Source of the DNA: Istiophorus platypterus
Taxonomy: Eukaryota > Chordata > Actinopteri > Istiophoriformes > Istiophoridae
Direction: 5' to 3'
Assembly: GCA_016859345.1 (NCBI GenBank)
Contig: CM029126.1
Location: forward strand, 5,961,027-6,025,026
DNA: 64,000 nucleotides
The notes beneath the pieces were generated by a model. The model was given only the letters and a program-made list of their open reading frames with translations, was not told the DNA's origin and ran no database searches. Below are positions 47,240 through 59,032 of the stretch, piece after piece. The first letter of the stretch is position 1. Each line of letters begins with the position of its first letter. The translations under genes were made by a program, and so were the position numbers.

Positions 47240-48320
47240 GTTCTCGGCGTGACCTCGTTTACCTGTGGAGCTCTACGCGGTGTTGCGTCGAGAAACAGGA
47301 ACTCGTGGTCGCACCTGCGCCGCCCCGGAGGGGGGGTGGGGGGGGGGATTCCTACTCACCTGTTGCGGCCCCGGAGGGGGGGGGGCGCTGACGTCATCCA
47401 AGTCGAGGAGGCCGGCGGCCAAAATCGCGAGCGACGTCGGCGCGGACCAATGGCGTCGAGCCCCGGTGACAGGTGTCGGTCGGCCGTCGACCAATGGGGG
47501 GCGAGGGAGGGGGCGGGGCCGAGGAATTGACGTCGCGTCGCGCAGCTCGGGTAATGGCAAGTGACGGAGGCTGAGGAAGACGAGGCCAAAGTTTTCTCGG
47601 CTGCCGTTTGACGTCGGGGGGTTTTTCTTTTGCGTTTTGCTAATAAGAGCAGCGTCACGTTCCTCTACTCCGACGGGGATTTGGCGCCGTTGTCGTCCGA
47701 GTGAGAATTAACCGTCTTTGGTGCGAGGCTTAAAGTCGGGAACCGAGGAGAGAGAGAGAGAGAAGAGGGCGGTCGGTCCGTCTGTCGGTCGCTCGGTCGG
47801 TCGCTCGGTCTCGTAGCAGCTGAGCGTAAAAGACGCACAGAAGTTTGTTCGGCTTCCAGGAAAAAAAAAAACAAAAAACCAAAAACGCCCGAAAAAAGGA
47901 GAAAACTATGACCAACCGAGAGGACGAGTACGACTATCTCTTCAAAGGTGAGTGGCCGTTCACATCCTTAGCTTGGTTAGTTGGCTAAACGTCGACCGCG
48001 ACGCTTCACCTGCGGGCGTGTGTCATTTGACGCCGGGTCGGACACTGGCGGTGCCCGGTGCGCCCGGCGACGACGCGTCCGTCGGGCCCGGAGACGGACG
48101 CACCGGCACCGGCACCGGCACCGGCGCTCCGACAAAACTTTTTTTTGCCGGTGGTTAGTTGAGACTTTCTCAGTAACGAAATGGCGCCACAACCGTGCGG
48201 CCGCACCGACCGCGGCGTTGGCAGGCGACGCGTTTGAGGACCCTCCGTGTGTCGCGTTAAGCGGCATCTGCTGTCATCACCTTTGCTGGGCCGATGATGC
48301 AATCGTCTTGGGATGCGGCG
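47240..48320 (+). promoter_or_regulatory. CpG-rich promoter of the rab11a-like gene with CRE and CCAAT boxes
   Basis: GC- and CpG-dense in contrast to the AT-rich flanks. It holds a palindromic CRE, TGACGTCA, at 47389-47396, and two further TGACGTCG sites at 47528 and 47609. Two CCAAT boxes lie at 47447 and 47491. G-runs and a (TCGG)n-like tract at about 47775-47810 precede the ATG at 47908. There is no TATA box. Confidence 0.7.
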
Positions 48321-51300
48321 TTGGTCAACCACCGGGGGGTCACAAGCTGGGTCACAAGCTGGGTCACAACAATGTAGAGGATTTGCTGAGAGCAAAACAA
48401 AAACAGAGTTTGGTGCTTCTGGTTTTTGTGGCTCACTGGGAATCAACCTGTGTGTGTGGGTGTGTGTGTGTGTGTGTGTGTGTAGCCTGAATGTACATAC
48501 AGGTCCCGGCACTCGGACAAAAACCGTCTCCTCTTTTATTAACAGCCGACACTTGCTCTGACAGTTGCACTACTTTCACTTTCTAGTAATAAAGTTGCTC
48601 TTATGTGCTGGCTTCCAGTTTAAGGTAGAGTGATTAGAGTGATTCAAAAACACTAATCAGCAACTTTTATGATAACTAATCGACCATTTCAATAATTTTC
48701 CAAGCAAAGTGGTTGGGGAAAAAAAAGTCAAATTCTCTGATACCAGCCTTTTTCATTGGGATGATTTAATGTCATAGATCATGATAAACAAAATGTTCTT
48801 GGGTATTTGAGCTTTTGGTGGAACAAAACTAGACATTTGAAGACTCCACATTTGGCTTTGCATTAATTTTTTTTTTTTTTTTTTTAGCTTCTCATTGTGA
48901 AAATAGTCATTGGATTAATCTATAATAAAAATAATCCGTCGGCTCTAAAAATAAGACGCATGTATAGATATGAGAAAGCTTGACCTGATAATTTTAAGCA
49001 GCAGCACAATATGAAGAAGACACTATCCCACAAACTGTCATCTGGTACAAAAGATATTGCGGGGGGGAGTGGGTTACAATATGGCTGTCCGGCACAAACA
49101 GTACTTGGCAGTTGTACCTTGTCACATAAAGGGGGAAATGAAGTGCTCATATGCAGTTCAAATATAGTACACCAAACAAGCATTTGTTGTCAAACTGGTA
49201 ATACCTGCATGAAAACTGTGTGCGTGCAGCGACAGAGAAAGTCTATCCCGGAGCACAGAGGAAGATGAGATTTGCTCAAATGCTTGCCCCCACTCAGATA
49301 AGATGACATGGTTTCTAGTTACCAAATAGCAAATTTATCTGAAACATGTGCAGTGTTGCAAGGACACTGATAAGGCATCGGCTGCCATTCGGTCTTTCGC
49401 TTAAACGAGGAAAGAGCCAGCGTTATTGTTGTGGCCCTCCTTTGTTCCTGCAACCTTCTTTTGTCCCTCTCCTGTTGGATAGCATGAGTCAAGTTGGGCG
49501 AGCTCTCAGTGAGTCACAGAAACCTTTCCCTACTGATGGAGACACCAGCACACAGAGCACAGGAACCCATGCCGCTGTCCCACTGAGACCCTACCTCTTT
49601 CCTTATACAACTCTTTATATTGATGTATATGGGCCTTAATGCTGGGTATTTGCAGAGACCTTTCAATACCTTACTAAGGGCTTCACTTACTATCCTCCCA
49701 AGACATTTCTTTATTGATCATCTACCCAATTCTTTCTGTCTCTTTATTTATATATATAAAATAAATTTTAAAAAATTAGAAATTTTTTTGATTCTAATTG
49801 ATCCATTTGATTCCATAAAATCAGCACTGATAAGAAAATAATTATCCTGCTTTATTGAAAGTATCTTGCCTTTGCCAGCATTATGCGCTGCTTTATTTTC
49901 ACATAAAATGGAAAATGGTTGAGGAAATTGGACATATGATGGAGATCTTTTATTCCATTTATAGGGATTCAGGAGATATCAGTCTATGAATTAATTTCAC
50001 CGAACAGAAAGACTCAGATTCTGGGAGTTAGGTTCATTACTACACTCAGGCACTCATAGGCTTCGCTGCATTACTGGGTGCAGGGTTGGATGGTATAATA
50101 GAGAGGCGTCATATCTTTTTAGCTGAAGAATGCAGACCCAACAATGGGTTAGTGGATGGGTGTGTAATGTAGCTGTGATATTACCTGTCTGTGGCAGAGG
50201 ACCTGGAAATGGTTGTAAAATGATTTTTGTCCTCCACCCAAGATCTTTTGTGTTGGATAAAATGGGGAAAGGCAGCGTTGCCTTCTTGGCATTAGGGAAA
50301 GCCACACTAGTGAGATGTTTAGTTCCTGTAAGCTTCCCCTATTTTGATCATATCAAAGTCTAAATAAGCCAGCTGTTAATGCAGACAGGTTCCTGCTTGT
50401 GTTTCTTACAACATAGTAACGCTGAAAAACTTTTAATACACACAGTTTCCCCAGCGAAATAGCAACATTGCTTCAATGCATGTGTAGACACAGCAGTTGG
50501 TTTGTTAATACAGTTTCAACACTCCATGACAAGTTCCTATTTCCCAATAGCAGGGTGGTGAGTAGGTGTGATAGGTTCCTTATGACACACTGACTCACCT
50601 GACAATTGTGGAAGTAGTTTTTTTTCTGACAGAGATTCATCTTAATAAAGCCTTGTTCAGTACATTGTCGGAGAAAAACCCAGTGGTAGAGCAAACACAG
50701 CATGAAAGCCTTTTGTTTTCATTGTCAAGATTATGCACTAAGCACTAAAGGAATAGCTCACTCTAAATTGTAAATGTAACCATTGAGCTCTCTTGCCCCT
50801 ATGTCAGTTAAAACCCAACTGAAGTTTTTATGTGGACCAGCACGAGGCCTTTTTACAAGCATAGTCATTGTAAGGGATGTAAGCAAATCTAATCGATTTT
50901 TATGCTTTGTTTGGGAAATGTAAAATGGTCGCCCTATTAACTGAAGCATTTCAGAGCAGGGTTTATGTATAACTACAGGGCTGACTGCATTTTATGTTTG
51001 GCATTTGCACAAACTACAGCAGAGTTTTGGCTGAGACTAGAGTGACTGCTCAGTTTTAGGAGTTGACATTTATATACAGCCTTTAAAACAGCAGGACAGC
51101 TCACTAATATCTGTTTATTTGTGCACACATGTCTCATAATCTATGTCTATGGTTGAAACATTTTTCTCTAACCAAGTTACTGCCCTTCAGTCAAATTCAC
51201 GACTGAAGCAATGTACTTTTGGCAGGTGAAATCTGTAGCAAATTACCAGATTCACCTGGATTCATGTGCTTAGTCTGCATGTATTTCCTGAAAAGAGCAG

Positions 51301-52186
51301 TTGGTTCTAATATTTTGCGTAACCAGTGGGAGTCCCCTGAGTTTCTGCTTGGCCTCGGCTGGCAGCCAGACATGTGCGTCATCGACGAGGTGGGCTATCT
51401 AATAGAAAAGAGAGTCAAATTTAATTGAAGAAAAGTGAAATCATCTTGCTCAGTTTAACTTCTTACTCTTAAAGAAGTGTTAAACCAAAGGTCTACCATG
51501 AATTTCCCTTTACAGATGCAGTCAAAAAAGTCTGCTGTGCTGCTCAAACGCACTCATCAAATATCAAATAGTCTAGGCCCCATGTATGTTTTTCATTCTC
51601 CAAGTACATGCTGAAAAAGAGATTCTGTTGTACCTTACTCAAGCCAGAAAGCCACAAAACAGTAGCTTGCAGGCAGACTTTGTAGTGCACAGTGTGACTG
51701 TGCTGATGATTTTTCCTCTTTCTTTGTCTTTTTTCTTTTTCTTTTTCTTTGTTGTAGTGGTGCTTATCGGAGATTCAGGTGTGGGGAAGAGTAACCTGCT
51801 GTCACGCTTCACCCGCAATGAGTTTAACCTGGAGAGCAAGAGCACCATCGGGGTGGAGTTTGCCACGCGCAGCATCCAGGTAGAAGGCAAGACAGTCAAG
51901 GCTCAGATCTGGGACACAGCTGGACAGGAGCGATACCGAGCTATCACCTCTGCGTGAGTACAAGAGAGCAAAGCATCAAAGCCTTTGTGGGATCACAACG
52001 TTGTTATGCGCTGTCTTGCTTCCTCACATATCCCGAGATATCCACATCACACAAGTAAATGCTCAGTTGAAGAAAAATAGTGCGTCTTTTTAATTAAATC
52101 CCGTACACTCATAGATCCATATGCATCAGTTCAAACAAGCGTGTTATCAAAACATAGCCATGCCTCATGTAATTTACTGTCATGTG

Positions 52187-52218
<32 letters not shown>

Positions 52219-55200
52219 GTCAAAACTGTCATTCACAGTCACATAAAATATGTCTTTAATATAAATTATTGGGGTTGTAGTAGAAATAAACTTCCAACCA
52301 ATAGAAACTTGAAGCGAAGTGCCATCCTCTTTGTAATTACAACTACAAAATGCCCCTTTTCCGCCTTAGCTGGCAGGAAGTATTTTGTTATCCACAGCTT
52401 CCTCCTCATCTCTTGGTCAATTTCCCATCCTAGCTCTTTTTGAGCCGTCTCTCTTGACACAGCAGCCGCCGAGGCACTGGCATGTACTGTGTCAAGTCAT
52501 CGCAGGAATTGAGGAAGCAGCCGGCCAGTACAGCCGGTCCTCAATTAAAACAAGCAATGCCACTCAGCATTCACTCGTGTTGTGTGCTTTGCTGTTTTAG
52601 CGCAACATTTTTATTCCTTATGATTCACTGTTTCTGTCATTGTCGCCGTTCAGTCGTCCTTGTGCCTCACAGCTGCCTGAACCTGTGCGACACATTCATA
52701 AAGGATCCTTAAGTCAACAGGCTGTAAAAAGAACAAGTTGTTACTCCCAATTTACATTTTGCTCGTCTCCTCATTATGTTGTCCAGGTACTACCGCGGAG
52801 CAGTCGGCGCTCTGCTGGTTTATGACATCGCTAAGCACTTGACGTATGAAAACGCTGAGCGCTGGCTGAAGGAGCTGCAGGACCATGCAGACAACAACAT
52901 AGTCATCATGCTAGTGGGAAACAAAAGCGACCTACGCCACCTAAGGGCTGTGCCCACAGATGAGGCCAAGGCCTTTGCAGGTATTGTCACAGTAATGATA
53001 TTTTCACGTCTGTGGGTGTGCATACAGTATACTGCCTGTTTTGGCCTGTAAGGTTTTGGGACTCTGCCTCATTAGCTTATCACCAGGTTAAGCTTGGATA
53101 ATGAGCATATGAGAAGAAATGCCCCCTAGCTGCTTTAATTGGGTCCTTGAGTACATTATAACGTTTCATGTGTACTGCTGACAGTGAATTTGATTAATGC
53201 TTATACTTGTGTCTTAACTGTTCTCAGTTTAGTTTGTGCTGCTTTTTTTAAACTTGCAACCCTGCCAGTCTTAACACGCTCATTTCCACTGGGAACGCCC
53301 ATGTTAGAAATGTTTGCACTGTTGTACTATAAGGCATTTTTGCATGAACGTGTCCACTAAATGGCATACAGTGTGTCCTTGGCTTGAAAGTGTTTGAGTA
53401 CACATAAGAAAGCACAGCGTTAGGTAAAAAGGGCTTGATTTAGATTCATTAGACCTCCATTTATCCCTGCCCTTTTGAGAATTTCAAGGCATTGTTCCAG
53501 AGAAAGGTTTATTTCTTATTTATTAATTTTTTTACAGGGGGGTTTTCAGTTCACTTAAGTATAATTTTGTCCAACCTTTGGACACTAATTATTTTTACGC
53601 TGGTTGGGCCACATGTTTACGCTTGACCTTGAGTTTCTTGGCTCATGTGTGATTTCAGCGTTGCACCTGCCATTACCGGTAAATGAATTGCGATAGGACT
53701 GGCTGTAGGAAAGTCAAACACTTGGGACTTGTTGAGCCAAATGAGTGTAAAGCCATTTTCGTGGCTGTATCACTAACATATCCACCAGTTAGTGCTTTCG
53801 GTTTGTACCAATTTGTTTTTCCTGTACCTCTGACCTAATTTATAATGCCTAATTTACATAAAGACCATGTGATGGACACGTCTATGATTATGCCAGGAAT
53901 GAACGGTTCTTCTCAAAGAACACCACCATGACAATGGACCAATCTGATGCCTCACTAACACCGATTGACAATTATCCCCTTGCTTGTGATTAGAATCAAT
54001 ATATATGAAATTTATATTTTATTCATAATGTCCTTTATACTTTATACTTTATACCACTACTATACTGGAATGTACAGATTACAAACAATGATTGTCATTA
54101 TTAGTGTTCATCACTTTCTTTACTGATTTTTTTTTTTTATCTATATTGCATCAGAGAACTAAAAAAACTTGTATTTTCAGATGTTTTGTTTTGTCTGACC
54201 AATAGTGTAAAACCCAAAGCTATTCAATGTAATGTTATGTTAAGATAAGGAAAAGCAGCAAATTCACACACTTGAGAAGCCAGAACTATTAAATGTTTGC
54301 CTTTTTTAAGCTTGACTATTGACGTGAATGATCAAAATTAATTATCAAAATAATTGCAGATTAATTTTCTGTCTAATTTTCTGAAATGACTCTTCCATAT
54401 CATACATTTGTGGGTGTTTTTGGTTGTTAGTTAGCAAAAAATGAAACCATTATAACTTTTACAGAGCAGAGCAGTCAGCTGTAATATAATCCATTAAATT
54501 TTCAATAATTACAAAGCAGTTTGCCTTTCAAGGGAGTACCCTGGAGTCAGTGCATTATGTAGAAGAAATCAGATCCTGAATCAGTGCACTTTTAATGCTA
54601 CTACAGTATAGAAGTAAACTGCATCTCAGCTCAATGTAGTTACAAAATCTAAAAATGAATGAATGCCTATAATTAGTTAATTGTTGGACTATGTGCATTT
54701 GTTGCTTTACAGAGAAGCACGGATTGTCGTTCCTGGAGACTTCAGCGTTAGACTCATCTAATGTGGAGCTGGCTTTCCAGACTATTCTCACAGGTGAATT
54801 TCATGTTTTTGTGCATTTCTTGGCATTTTTTTTGTTTTTGTTTTTTTTAATCAAATCACGGAATGAAAGTGCATTTGATCCTGAATTGTAGTGATGTCTA
54901 AAGCTCCCAGGCGATCTACTGATAATGCTTTACATATGCAATGCATTAATGTGTCTTAAAGAGTTACTTTTCCATTCAGACTTTAATGGTTTACATAACG
55001 ACACTTATCTTCTGCCACTAGATGGCAGCAAAATCCACCAAATCAGTTCTCTGCCTCCATCATTAATGTGTTGTCTGTGGCAAGAACACCACCTGATATT
55101 TATTGATTGATTGATTGATTGATTTTCAAAAATGTGTGCAATTAGCACACTGGAAACCAATCAGCAGATCAATCTAGAGCCACTATGAAAACAGAGAAAC

Positions 55201-56732
55201 ACCAGCAAACCACCAAGCACTAGTCTTTGTTTTTCTGGTCAAAAATTCGCTTTGACCCACTGTACCAGACACATCATCTGCTTGTTCAAGACAGAAATTC
55301 CTGCTATTGGTTCACAGATATGTCTCCTCAAGTAAACGTTTCCCCAGGAGGCACATGGCCACACTAACAAATGTGTTTGATGTTGGAGATTTGGTAACAT
55401 GGAGAAAAAAAGCAATTGTTGTGACTGTCAACCCCTGGAGTGTCTAAAAGGACAATCCAACAGTGAGTGGTGCTTCCACTTCAATTGCTCCAGGGGCTAT
55501 CAGTCTGCAAGTATGGGCCACTTGCTGTTTGTATTCAGCTTATGCTCAACGTTCAATTCCCCGCTCCCTCAGCTAGAGCTGCTTGAGCCATTCTGCCCAC
55601 ACCACAGCTTTATCAGTATTATTATTTTTTTAATTCATAGTATCTTCAAACCGAGAGGCCAATTGAGCTAATGATGCTAATTAGTTAATTAAAGGAGGAG
55701 AAGAGAGGAAGTTAGCGATGCATTAGCAGGACCGGTAAGAACTGAACCTTAGACCTAGTGGAGTAGAGAGGACGCCAAATGTATAGATATCAGTAGCTGA
55801 CAGATTTCAGACCGGAAAGTGCCATCACGTGGTCTTACTGTCTATATAGCGACAACAGCAGGTGCTGTGTAGGGTCTATATTAATGAGTCATAGTTTCAC
55901 CACCTGATGTGTCACTTCACAGTCAGGAGCCTTTTTTTTTTTTTTTTCCTTTTTTTTTGTTTAAGTGCTTTAAACCTTCTTGCTTCATAGGCAGTTTTTA
56001 TTTCAGGAGATATTTTCCACATCTGGCTGCAGTTTAGAGTTAAAGTGGCAGTGTGCAACAGCAAGTCAGATCAGTGTTTGCACTCCTCTCTTCAGTCGAT
56101 CAGCTGACCAGTTCGGTGGCATCTAAGCCAAAGTTTAGACAACTAGCCTTCAGATGTTTATTGAATTATTAAGGAAGTAGATGTTGGGGAAGGATGAACA
56201 ATAAAAAAGCTACACTGAAGTTTTATCAGCTATTGTCTGCCAAATATGTTGTTTTACTGTATTTTCTGCTTACCAGCATCAGCATTCAGGGTCACAGAGG
56301 CAAGTCACCTACAGTGTATTATATCAATCTAGTTATTTCAGTTTTAATGTAAACTGTATTGCATCTTGTAGCTGTGGGGAATGCCTAAAATGAAACTGGG
56401 TACTGCCACATGACGTAACGATGCCAGTTTAGGGCGGAAAGAATCCTCCACTGCTGCCAGGAGTCTGGATAGAACAGTTGTTGTTCAGTTTTTGCCATGC
56501 TGTTTGTCCTTATCACAATATGTCCCAGTGTTGGCCGGATTTTATGGGTATCTACACATAACTCATTCACTCTCGCCCTCTCTCCATCACAGCCATCTAC
56601 AACATTGTGTCACAGAGGCAGATGTCAGGGCGAAACGACTCAGACTTCTCACCAGCCTCCAACGTAGTGCCCATCACGGTCGAGCCCACCCAAAACTCAG
56701 CCAATAAGGGCGTCTGCTGCCAGTCCAACTGA
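47908..56732 (+). CDS. rab11al: Ras-related protein Rab11a-like, 216 aa, 5 exons
   Basis: Exons: 47908-47947, 51758-51953, 52787-52980, 54713-54793, 56593-56732 (651 nt, GT-AG). It is a small GTPase of the recycling endosome. P-loop GDSGVGKS at 18-25, STIGVEF effector switch, WDTAGQERYR with the normal catalytic Gln70, NKSD and ETSAL motifs, and C-terminus CCQSN with two cysteines for prenylation. The length equals human RAB11A (216). The N-terminus MTNREDEYDYLFK, AEKHGLSFLETSAL and the hypervariable tail differ from RAB11A and RAB11B, pointing to the fish paralogue rab11al; plain rab11a is the alternative. Exons 2-4 match rab25 in length and phase, so the two are ancient tandem relatives. 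Expression is probably broad, given the CpG-island promoter. Confidence 0.93.
48096..48127. repeat. (ACCGGC)n repeat
   Basis: About four ACCGGC units just inside rab11al intron 1, within the CpG-rich region. A (TG)n run follows at about 48450-48483, and a short 12-bp repeat (GGGTCACAAGCT) at about 48340-48370. Confidence 0.85.
48636..48940 (-). repeat. Dispersed teleost repeat (TAGGGCTGCAAC family), minus orientation
   Basis: Read on the plus strand it has ACTAATCAGCAACTTTTATG, AACTAATCGACCATTTCAAT and GTCATTGGATTAATC, the complement order of the copies in lamtor2 introns. Located in rab11al intron 1. Confidence 0.55.
48941..51757 (+). other. Remainder of rab11al intron 1
   Basis: I see no gene in this 2.8-kb stretch. 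Plus-strand frames near 49.3-49.6 kb lack recognisable domains or coherent exon borders. The 3' border is the pyrimidine tract and TAG acceptor before 51758. Confidence 0.6.
54150..54382 (+). repeat. Dispersed teleost repeat (TAGGGCTGCAAC family), partial
   Basis: It has TTTGTCTGACCAATAGTG, AAAACCCAAAGCTATTCAA, GGAAAAGCAGCAAATTCAC, TTGAGAAGCCAGAACT and GATTAATTTTCTGTCTAAT in family order. Located in rab11al intron 3. Confidence 0.65.
55655..55700. promoter_or_regulatory. Cluster of TAAT homeodomain cores
   Basis: GAGCTAATGATGCTAATTAG followed by TTAATTAAAGGAGG gives several TAAT/ATTA cores within about 30 bases in rab11al intron 4. It may be an enhancer element or chance in AT-rich DNA. Confidence 0.25.
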
Positions 56733-58023
56733 GACCTTATCACTGACCACCTCCTTCACCTCCAGGCAAATGGAGAAACAGCCAGCCAGACAGAGAAACA
56801 GACACAAACAGATGCACAGGGAAAATGGAGAGACAGGTAGAAATAACCGTTGTACAGAGAGACACTTGTACTGGGGTTGATTTGTCTTTTTCTGGTTAAG
56901 AAAACTTAATACAGTGGGGGACCAGAGAAGGAGGGATAGTGAAGATGTTTAGACAAGCAGACAGGGGGGATGTGAGGAGGGAGGTGCATGGTGCCTACTA
57001 GCTTTGAAAGAGGTACATGATCAGAATTGATTCACAATCCAATGAAAAATTTAACATGTTATAAGGTCCCTTTTGTATCTCATCTCAGTTTCTGTCTTTG
57101 CAAACTGTCTTCCATTTGAAAGCTCTGTTTTACAAGCTGGTGAATGCTTTCCCTCAGTCTCCAACTACCAGGATATTGGGTCATAAAAATCCACATCCAG
57201 TAGACTGAACTGCAACCCCTTTGTCACCACCGTCATTCCCATTTTCCCAAAATGTATAATATTTAGACAGTAATGTCCCAGGTGATATTTATTGAACACT
57301 AGATTATGGTCTTGTTTGGACAAAGGGTTTGCAATTTAACACTGGTTGGTTTAGATTTTCCACACTGAATTCTTCACAGCTGGGGAGCTCTTGCTTTTGG
57401 TGCCATATCTCTATGTGGAGAAGCTTGTAAGGGCAACTATCCCTCACTAATAGAGGAGCAAGGGCTTTACATCATCTTTTCCTGCATGCGCTGGCTGGAA
57501 TTAAAATCAAAGTTAGTTGCTTCAGGTTGTATTCCACCGGGCCACGTAGAGCAACAACATCCTTCCCTTAGCGGTGACATGTAATTTCTCTTTGATTGCT
57601 TCTGATCTCTGTTTGGATGGCTTTCCTGCTCTGTGCACACTTTGCACTCAACAGATGAGTCATGCTCCTGTAATGCTTTGTACAGCGTTAACTCCAATGA
57701 GACGGGGGTAGCTGCATCACCAGTGGATACGTTAGCTGCCCCACACGTCGCTTGGACAGCAGGATCGGCTCTGTTGCCGACCATTTCACCCCTGCTCTGA
57801 ACCTTTCGGCGTAGTGGGAGAGATTAGGGAGATTGGTTTTAATGCATGGACTGACCTGTGCTGCTGCCCCTGCTGCCTGCTAGCTGGGATGGATAGCTGC
57901 ATGGATAATGTTTCAGGGGGTGAGGTGGTGAGGGCACTCAGCCCTGCCCTGCTCCTGTGATCTCTGGTGTACCCGAGATGGCTTGTTTTACTGTAAGTGA
58001 AATCCTCCACTGCCTGCTCACCT

Positions 58024-58059
<36 letters not shown>

Positions 58060-58490
58060 ACACTGTATGTAACTGGAACAGGACTCTGCCTTCTGGTATC
58101 TCCCTGAGGTCTGCCCTCGCTCTCACTTGTCTTTATTTCCTGTCGAGGGGGCGGGGGTTTCATTCAGGAGCCAGGACTGGGTTTGGTAGTATCTTAATAG
58201 TTTAATAGATGAGGAAAAGGAGAAAAGATGGTAGTGTTAGGAGGGGCTTGATTAAATCCAAAGGTTATGCTCACAGATGGCGTTTTATCCTGCTGATGTG
58301 TTTTCACATCAACACTGACTTCTGTTGACTTCACAGGTCTTGAACTGGGTGGTGTAGGTTAGGGCTTTTTAAACATTTATTCTAATATATGTATATTTGG
58401 ACTGCATATGTAAAAATAAATCTCATTTGTTATAGCCTGCCTCTTCTCATGTCTCTTCAAGATGTTTAAAACAATAAAGGATGCAAGTAG
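56733..58490 (+). other. Probable rab11al 3' UTR
   Basis: Non-coding after the stop, with AATAAA at 58412 and 58473, giving a 3' UTR of about 1.75 kb. It includes a (TC)n run at 58027-58059. Minus-strand frames at 57467-57784 and 57786-58163 cross this repeat and look spurious. Confidence 0.55.
58027..58059. repeat. (TC)n microsatellite
   Basis: About 16 TC units in the presumed rab11al 3' UTR. Confidence 0.95.
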
Positions 58491-58779
58491 CTGGCTTCTT
58501 CATTAGTGGTGGAAGGGCAGAATTATTTAAAAGACTCATGAGTCTAGGTACCATGATTGCTAATCACGGAGTATTGACATGGCTTTATTATATAAGTTAA
58601 TTGCAATTGTCCACTGTAATTCAGTAACAAGATATTTGCAAAGTGCTGTGAAATGATACCCTTCCTCTGATCACTGAAATTAAAATATGAATGGTCATTA
58701 TCATCAAAGGATCAATTTAGTCATAGGAATCCCTCCCCCCTTCAAACAAAATAACGCAGTTTTGTTTCAATTGGAGATC

Positions 58780-58998
58780 ATTTCATTTTTGTTTTATTAG
58801 AAACATTTACAATACATCTTGAATCTTGGAAAAATAACAAAGAACCAGAACTAACATGGCGCAGATACAATAATAATAATAATAATAAAAATGTCTCCAA
58901 AAAATGTAATTCACAAAAAAACATGTGCTATAAGAAATAAACCTGCAATATCACATGCCTTGCTCGGGCATGGCACACTGTAACAGAGTTCAAAGACT

Positions 58999-59032
<34 letters not shown>

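Noticed and set aside
47973..48512. Long frames of about 168 codons on both strands after rab11al exon 1
   Set aside because: CpG-island and repeat translation (Arg-rich, then Cys-Val repeats) inside intron 1.
51586..51957. 123-codon frame treated as a whole gene
   Set aside because: Only 51758-51953 is coding (rab11al exon 2); the rest is intron and pyrimidine tract.
57467..58163. Two minus-strand frames of 105 and 125 codons
   Set aside because: They cross a (TC)n repeat giving alternating Arg-Glu; within the presumed rab11al 3' UTR.
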